From Endomicrobium sp. (GTDB lineage: Bacteria; Elusimicrobiota; Endomicrobiia; Endomicrobiales; Endomicrobiaceae), in contig JAISRA010000094.1 of assembly GCA_031273885.1 (NCBI GenBank), positions 1-9,537 of the forward strand: a DNA stretch of 9,537 nt, in the 5' to 3' direction. The notes below the pieces were generated by a model that saw only the letters and a list, made by a program, of their open reading frames with translations, did no database searches and was not told where the DNA came from. Position numbers and translations under genes: made by a program. The first letter of the stretch is position 1, and the number at the start of each line of letters is the position of its first letter. Positions 5,008 through 9,537 of this stretch are shown here, one piece after another.

Positions 5008-7083
5008 ATGACAAAAGATACAGGTATTATAGTTGCTCTCATAGGTAATCCAAACAGTGGCAAATCTACTATTTTTAATAGTTTGACAGGGGCTAGTCAG
5101 CATGTCGGCAATTATCCGGGAATAACCTTAGAAAAAAAAGAAGGATCAAAATATTATAAGGGATACAATATAACTTTTGTTGATTTGCCAGGCACATATA
5201 GTCTTTCTGCATATTCCGATGATGAAATAGTAGCAAGAGATTTTTTACTTAAAGATAAATTCGATATTATAGTTGATGTTGTTAATGCCATTAACCTTGA
5301 ACGGCATCTTTATTTATTTACACAAATTACTGAACTTGGCATGCCGGTTATAATAGTTTTAAATATGGCTGATGTTTTAGAATCTGAGGGTAAAATTGTT
5401 GACACAAAAACGATGTCAGAGCTTTTAGGAGTTCCTGTATTAACTACAGTTGCCAGTAAAGAAATAGGGATTAGCAGTATTTTGGATTGTACAGTGAATT
5501 TATTTGAAATTCAAAATCTAAAAAATCAAATAAGAGCTAGAACTGATTATGGAGATGTCATTAAAGAAGAAATAGATAAACTTAATAGCCTTATCTCAAA
5601 AAATTTGGAACTGCCAAGCTGGTTTTCAATAAGACTTCTAGAAAATGATCCTTTTGCATTGAAGTTGGTTTCCAAGTCGGACAATGGAAATATAGTTTTA
5701 GAGCAACTCAGAAAAAGCAGTGATCATATTAAGGAACATTTTGGTAAAAATGTTGAAACTGAAATGGTTGATAGACGTTATGGATTTGCTAATTCTGTTG
5801 TAAAAACTGTTATTAAAAAAAATGGTAAAAAAAGAATTGATATAACAGAAATTATAGATAGCTTTGTAATTAATAAATATCTCGGAATCCCTACTTTTGC
5901 TTTTGTGATGTATGTAATTTTTAAATTTACATTCACTTTTTCAGAGCCTGTAGTAAATATTTTTGGGTTGTTTTTTACATGGTTTGGTTGTTTTGTCACA
6001 AGATTTCTTCCATCAGGGGCTGTGCAATCTTTGATTGTGGATGGAATAATTGGCGGTATAGGCGGAGTACTCGGATTTTTTCCGCTTATACTATTTATGT
6101 TTTTTGCAATTGCATTTTTTGAAGATTCAGGATATATGGCTAGAGCTGCTTTTGTGATGGATAGAATAATGAGCAAGTTTGGACTTAACGGTAAATCATT
6201 TTTACCTTTAATGCTTTCAACTAATGGATGTGCTGTGCCTGACATTCTTGCTACAAGAACTTTAGATTCAAAACGAGATAGACTTATAACTATGTTTGTT
6301 GTACCATTTATGATATGCGGGGCAAAGCTCCCTATTTTTGCTCTTATTATAGGCGCTTTTTTTTCTGGCAAATATCAAACTAGTTTAATGTTTTTTATGT
6401 ATGTTTTAAGTATTGCTATAGCTTTAAGCGTTGCAAAACTGCTAAGTGCAAAGGTCTTAAAGGGAGAATCTGCTCATTTTGTAATGGAATTGCCGCCATA
6501 TCATCTACCAGCATTGAAAGGGTTGCTTTTAAAAATGTGGGAAAGAAGTTGGATGTATGTTCGCAAAGCTGGAACTTTAATAGTTTTTACATCAATTCTT
6601 ATATGGGTTATGTTTGCCTATCCTAAATCTCCGATAAATGAAAATCTCAATAAAAATGAACAGTCTGCCTTGCAGGTGGAATATAGTGTTGCGGGAAAGA
6701 TTGGACAATTGCTTGAACCATTGTTTAAACCTATAGGTATGGAGAGAAGTAAAGCTGTTGCTTTGATATCCGGTTTTGTAGCAAAAGAGATAATTGTAAG
6801 TACTTTCGGTACCATTTATTCTATTGGCGATGATTCAGAAAATACACGATCGTTGAAAGAAAAAATCGCTAATAGCAGAGATTGGTCGCCGCTTAAAGGC
6901 ATAACATTTCTTATTTTTTGTTTGATATATACACCGTGTATTGCATCTGTAGTTGTGTTTTTTAAAGAGGCAGGTTCAAATTATAAATGGCTTGTGATGC
7001 TTATAGTAGGCAATACAGCTTTTGCATGGATAGCTTCATTTATTGTTTTTCAATTAGGCACATTGCTAAAAATAGGAATGTAG
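5008..7083 (+). CDS. feoB: Ferrous iron transporter B
   Basis: Inner-membrane Fe2+ uptake protein of 691 residues, with a cytosolic GTPase domain followed by a membrane domain. G motifs are GNPNSGKST (13-21, P-loop), NYPGIT (35-40, switch I), DLPG (59-62), NMAD (119-122) and VAS (148-150). A helical linker region follows to about 280. The membrane part holds the conserved EDSGYMARAAFVMDR (372-386) and about eight or more hydrophobic segments. The conserved pore/gate cysteines are kept in NGCAVP (C408), MICGAKLP (C437) and YTPCIAS (C643). The first of these is normally GCNVP, so the usual Asn is Ala here. No clear Shine-Dalgarno precedes the ATG, as expected for coupling to feoA four bases upstream. 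No feoC gene follows. It ends 81 bases from the convergent rho stop. Confidence 0.97.
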   Translation: MTKDTGIIVALIGNPNSGKSTIFNSLTGASQHVGNYPGITLEKKEGSKYYKGYNITFVDLPGTYSLSAYSDDEIVARDFLLKDKFDIIVDVVNAINLERHLYLFTQITELGMPVIIVLNMADVLESEGKIVDTKTMSELLGVPVLTTVASKEIGISSILDCTVNLFEIQNLKNQIRARTDYGDVIKEEIDKLNSLISKNLELPSWFSIRLLENDPFALKLVSKSDNGNIVLEQLRKSSDHIKEHFGKNVETEMVDRRYGFANSVVKTVIKKNGKKRIDITEIIDSFVINKYLGIPTFAFVMYVIFKFTFTFSEPVVNIFGLFFTWFGCFVTRFLPSGAVQSLIVDGIIGGIGGVLGFFPLILFMFFAIAFFEDSGYMARAAFVMDRIMSKFGLNGKSFLPLMLSTNGCAVPDILATRTLDSKRDRLITMFVVPFMICGAKLPIFALIIGAFFSGKYQTSLMFFMYVLSIAIALSVAKLLSAKVLKGESAHFVMELPPYHLPALKGLLLKMWERSWMYVRKAGTLIVFTSILIWVMFAYPKSPINENLNKNEQSALQVEYSVAGKIGQLLEPLFKPIGMERSKAVALISGFVAKEIIVSTFGTIYSIGDDSENTRSLKEKIANSRDWSPLKGITFLIFCLIYTPCIASVVVFFKEAGSNYKWLVMLIVGNTAFAWIASFIVFQLGTLLKIGM

Positions 7084-7150
7084 TAAAATGCTACTTCGAC
7101 TAAGAAATATTTTATAGAATTTTAACTTGCTGTGGTTTTTCATTCCAGGC

Positions 7151-7168
7151 CTGAGTCGGTCGATTCAG
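7151..7168 (+). other. Small hairpin between the convergent feoB and rho ends
   Basis: CTGAGTC (7151-7157) pairs with GATTCAG (7162-7168), with one G-T wobble and a GGTC loop, and it covers the rho stop codon. The palindrome CAGGCCTG lies next to it at 7146-7153. Neither has a T-run, so this is not a standard intrinsic terminator. I see no U-tailed terminator for feoB or rho in the 81-base gap (7084-7164). Confidence 0.3.
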
Positions 7169-8469
7169 TATAACGTGCACTTTCGCCCTTCCGCACTTGA
7201 AAGCTCCATCTGTTTCAAGAAATCTTTATTAGATTTTGAGTTAAAAAGTCTTTTTCTCAATTCTTCCATAATTTCGGTAGAATTCATTAAATTCATCCAT
7301 TTTCTTAATATCCACATTTTGTTTTTTTCATCTTCGCTTAAAAGGAGCTCTTCTTTTCTTGTCCCTGAACGCGAAAGGTCTATGGCTGGAAATATCCTTC
7401 TATCTGCAAGTTTTCTATCAAGATAAATTTCACAGTTTCCTGTCCCTTTAAATTCTTCAAATATTACATCGTCCATTCTGCTTCCTGTTTCAACAAGAGC
7501 AGTGCCTATAATTGTAAGACTTCCGCCTTCTTCTATATTTCTTGCTGCGCCAAAAAACCTTTTGGGTCTCTGTAATGCATTTGAATCAAGACCGCCAGAA
7601 AGAACTCGTCCACTTGATGGTATAGCTGTATTGTACGCTCTTGCGAGTCTTGTAATAGAATCCAAAAGAACAACAACATTCTTGCCGTTTTCAACCATCC
7701 TTTTAGCTTTTTCTATAACCATTTCGGCAACCTGTATATGCCTATCTGAGGGCTCGTCGAAAGTTGATGATATAACTTCACCTGTAACAGAGCGCTGCAT
7801 ATCTGTAACTTCTTCAGGTCTTTCGTCTATCAACAAAATCATAAGTGTAATATCAGGATTATTTTCAGTAATAGCATTAGCTATTTTCTGCAAAAGAACG
7901 GTTTTACCGGTTCTGGGAGCGGCATTAATTAAAACTCTCTGACCTCTTCCGATAGGAACAAGCATATCTATGATTCTAGTTGAGGCTTCTTCTTTTTTCG
8001 TTTCAAGGACTATTTTTTCGTTAGGGTAGAGAGGTGTTAAATTGTCAAAAAGAGCGCGATCCCTTATGCCTTCAAGATTTTCCTGTCCATTAATTGATTT
8101 TACTTGTAAAAGCGCGAAATAGCGCTCCTGTTGAGCTTGAGGTGGGCGGACATAACCTGCAACTGTATCACCCTTTCTTAAAGCAAATTTTTTTATCTGC
8201 GAAGGAGAAATATATATATCATCAGGACCCGGAAGATAATTGTAGTTGGGAGAACGTAAAAATCCGAAACCATCTGGCAAAATTTCTAAAACGCCTTCGT
8301 CATAAACCAACTTATTTTCTTTTGTCTGTGCTTCAAATATTTTTGCTATAAGTTCTTGTTTTCTTAAACCTGCGATCCCTTCAAGTTTGAGGTTTTTTGC
8401 GGTTTCTATCAGTTCTGTCATCGTACACTTAGATAAAACTGCCATATTCATAGTTCTGTCTTTTTCCAT
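7165..8469 (-). CDS. rho: Transcription termination factor Rho
   Basis: Hexameric RNA-dependent ATPase/helicase that releases RNA polymerase from untranslated transcripts. The 434 residues are near the usual length of Rho without insertions. An N-terminal helical Rho_N domain (about 15-50, [15 protein letters not shown]) is followed by the cold-shock-like RNA-binding domain with DGFGFLRSP (66-74) and [15 protein letters not shown] (78-92). The ATPase domain has Walker A APRTGKT (184-190), the catalytic Glu in IDERPEE (214-220), Walker [17 protein letters not shown] (265-280), the Q-loop [13 protein letters not shown] (287-299) and the [11 protein letters not shown] block (366-376) with the arginine finger. 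Walker A is usually PPKAGKT or PPKTGKT, so Pro-Lys are changed to Ala and Arg. After FLKQM the protein has about 13 extra residues ([13 protein letters not shown]). The start is supported by GGAGGG four bases upstream. It follows coaE by 179 bases. Confidence 0.97.
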   Translation of the reverse strand: MEKDRTMNMAVLSKCTMTELIETAKNLKLEGIAGLRKQELIAKIFEAQTKENKLVYDEGVLEILPDGFGFLRSPNYNYLPGPDDIYISPSQIKKFALRKGDTVAGYVRPPQAQQERYFALLQVKSINGQENLEGIRDRALFDNLTPLYPNEKIVLETKKEEASTRIIDMLVPIGRGQRVLINAAPRTGKTVLLQKIANAITENNPDITLMILLIDERPEEVTDMQRSVTGEVISSTFDEPSDRHIQVAEMVIEKAKRMVENGKNVVVLLDSITRLARAYNTAIPSSGRVLSGGLDSNALQRPKRFFGAARNIEEGGSLTIIGTALVETGSRMDDVIFEEFKGTGNCEIYLDRKLADRRIFPAIDLSRSGTRKEELLLSEDEKNKMWILRKWMNLMNSTEIMEELRKRLFNSKSNKDFLKQMELSSAEGRKCTLY

Positions 8470-8495
8470 TGACTCCCTCCGTTGTTTTTAAACGC

Positions 8496-8544
8496 AACTT
8501 CTGTTGTTTTGATTTTTTATAAAGAAGTTTTTGCATAGATTATA
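8496..8544 (-). promoter_or_regulatory. Possible rho promoter -10 and leader stem-loop
   Basis: On the minus strand TATAAT lies at 8544-8539, but its -35 region (AGGCAG) is poor. A transcript would start near 8532. Just inside it, AACTTCT (8529-8523) can pair with AGAAGTT (8502-8496) across a 20-base loop, ending shortly before the GGAGGG ribosome site. A 5' stem-loop here could tune rho translation or be a site for Rho autoregulation, which is known in other bacteria. This is inference from one weak stem. The rest of 8470-8648 shows no reading frame or terminator that I can support. Confidence 0.3.
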
Positions 8545-8648
8545 CATTTGTATTTATTTGGCTGCCTGCTTGACTTGATTTATTCCGTCGATATTATTTT
8601 TTTGACTTGGAAGACACTTTTATGAAATGTGGCAAATAAGATTTTATA

Positions 8649-9242
8649 TTATTCTATTCTTGATGTCAACAATTTATATAAATTCTTTATGTTTTTTCTT
8701 AAATTTTTTTTTGACCCCGTATTATCTATTACAAAATCTGCAAGTTTAACTTTTTCTTCCATAGGCATTTGAGAAGAAATTCTATTTTCAATCTCCTCAA
8801 CATTTAAGTTATCTCGCGTTGCAAGACGCTTTGTCTGGATATCATAAGGGAGCCATATGACAACAGTCTTATCGCAAATTTTGTCTAGCCCAACTTCAAA
8901 AAGAAGAGGAGCGTTTATCACCACATTATATTTATTTATTTTATGCGAGATTATTTTATTTATATGCGAGATTATATAAGTATGAAGAAGTTTTTCAACT
9001 TTTAATTTTGCTTGTTTATCGGAGAATATGATATTTGCCAGTTTTTTTCTGTTTAAAATTCCATTAGAGCATAAAATGTCGTGTCCAAAAAAATTTACCA
9101 GTTCATTTAAAGCTGGCATTCCCTTTGCGGTAAGCTCTCGCGATATTGTATCAGCATCTATAGAATGAGCACCAAGCTCTTCAAAGTACTTGGCACTTTC
9201 ACTCTTACCTGTGGCAATGCCACCCGTCAATCCTATGACCAT
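8649..9242 (-). CDS. coaE: Dephospho-CoA kinase
   Basis: Catalyses the last step of coenzyme A synthesis, phosphorylating the 3'-hydroxyl of dephospho-CoA with ATP. The 197 residues are normal for the family. Seen are the P-loop GLTGGIATGKS (4-14), the base/acceptor motif DAD (29-31), the VVINAPLLFEVGLD block (107-120), the lid RLATRDNLNVEEIENRISSQM (139-159) and the family C-terminal ADFVIDNTGS (168-177). The ATG start lies inside the end of polA, overlapping it by 38 bases. GGGGAG sits about 12 bases upstream, rather far, so translation may be coupled to polA. The order polA-coaE-rho is found in many bacteria. Residues 90-103 contain a small internal duplication, listed separately. Confidence 0.95.
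   Translation of the reverse strand: MVIGLTGGIATGKSESAKYFEELGAHSIDADTISRELTAKGMPALNELVNFFGHDILCSNGILNRKKLANIIFSDKQAKLKVEKLLHTYIISHINKIISHKINKYNVVINAPLLFEVGLDKICDKTVVIWLPYDIQTKRLATRDNLNVEEIENRISSQMPMEEKVKLADFVIDNTGSKKNLRKNIKNLYKLLTSRIE
8942..8975 (-). repeat. 13-bp direct repeat inside coaE (21-base period)
   Basis: TATGCGAGATTAT occurs at 8942-8954 and again at 8963-8975, exactly 21 bases apart, so the frame is kept. In the protein it gives IISHINK followed by IISHKIN (residues 90-103). The segment is between the conserved motifs and should be tolerated. It looks like a recent slippage duplication. Confidence 0.7.
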
Positions 9243-9537
9243 ATTTTTTCATTTCTCCCCAATTCTTGCCTGTCTTAATGTCAACAGATAACGGGACGTT
9301 TAATATTACGGCGTTCTCCATTTTGTCTTTTATAATTGCAATCATATTTTCTGTTTCTTCAGTGGGAATCTCAAAAAGAAGATCGTCGTGAACCTGTAAA
9401 AGTATTGAAAATTTATAGCCTCTAAGTTTAAGTTCGTTATATATGTTTATCATAGCAATCTTAATGATATCTGCAGAACTGCCTTGAATTGGCATATTCA
9501 AAGCTATTCTTTTGCCGGCATTTCTAATTTGAACATT
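9205..9537 (-). CDS. polA: DNA polymerase I, C-terminal end (5' part outside window)
   Basis: The last 110 residues of family A DNA polymerase, which fills gaps in repair and removes Okazaki RNA primers. The frame is open to the window edge. The visible part begins NVQIRNAGKRIALNMPIQGS and continues SADIIKIAM, corresponding to the conserved ERMAINxPIQGTAADIIK block of the palm/fingers. It then has motif C as QVHDDL (usually QVHDEL) at 9373-9393, and the family ending VPLSVDIKTGKNW. Polymerases usually stop just after GKNW plus a few residues. Here the frame goes on as GEMKKYGHRIDGWHCHR into coaE, overlapping it by 38 bases. An ATG or TTG near 9490-9501 is not the start, since homology runs upstream of it. 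The exonuclease domains are not visible. Confidence 0.95.
   Translation of the reverse strand, partial: NVQIRNAGKRIALNMPIQGSSADIIKIAMINIYNELKLRGYKFSILLQVHDDLLFEIPTEETENMIAIIKDKMENAVILNVPLSVDIKTGKNWGEMKKYGHRIDGWHCHR

Noticed and set aside
5778..6371. A 197-codon open frame on the minus strand inside feoB
   Set aside because: It lies wholly opposite the conserved FeoB membrane domain and shows no ribosome site or family motif. It is a shadow frame.
7084..7164. An intrinsic terminator shared by feoB and rho
   Set aside because: The hairpin at 7151-7168 has no T-run on either side and overlaps the rho stop, so it is reported only as a small hairpin.
7502..7942. A 146-codon plus-strand frame inside rho
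   Set aside because: It is antisense to the Rho ATPase core. Its openness follows from rho codon use.

Overview
The window is AT-rich (roughly one third G+C by eye) bacterial chromosome with ordinary housekeeping genes, short spacers and several signs of gene decay. A type III glutamine synthetase, a short prepilin-like gene behind lysC, the polA-coaE-rho order and a decayed reading frame together suggest a Gram-negative anaerobe. I lean towards Elusimicrobiota (Endomicrobium-like, possibly a host-associated lineage losing genes), but this placement is inference, not proof.

Layout. Positions 1-1148 (+) hold the C-terminal half of type III glutamine synthetase (glnN), followed by a hairpin/T-run terminator that also faces the end of the convergent operon. 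From 4104 down to 1358 (-) lie nfu (Fe-S scaffold domain), thrB (homoserine kinase), lysC (aspartokinase) and a 72-residue prepilin-like protein. lysC carries an internal in-frame ATG with a perfect AGGAGG, which should yield a separate ACT-domain subunit, as known for Bacillus subtilis aspartokinase II and Corynebacterium. Positions 4105-4664 are non-coding or decayed. They hold a promoter for nfu (-), a good sigma-70 promoter pointing (+), a decayed reading frame, a terminator, and then a 21-bp palindrome over the -35 region of the feoAB promoter. Positions 4665-7083 (+) are feoA and feoB (ferrous iron uptake). From 9537 down to 7165 (-) come the 3' end of polA, coaE (dephospho-CoA kinase, overlapping polA) and rho (transcription terminator), with a stem-loop in the rho leader.

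How the genes work together. glnN assimilates ammonia. lysC and thrB are steps of the aspartate family pathway towards lysine and threonine. FeoAB imports Fe2+, and Nfu, divergently transcribed from it, delivers Fe-S clusters, so the 560-bp spacer is a likely site of iron-responsive control. polA, coaE and rho are core replication/repair, cofactor and transcription genes.

The most interesting items are the apparently complete promoter - decayed frame (or small RNA) - terminator unit upstream of feoAB, the feo operator-like palindrome, and the nested lysC subunit. No CRISPR array, insertion sequence, tRNA or rRNA was recognised.
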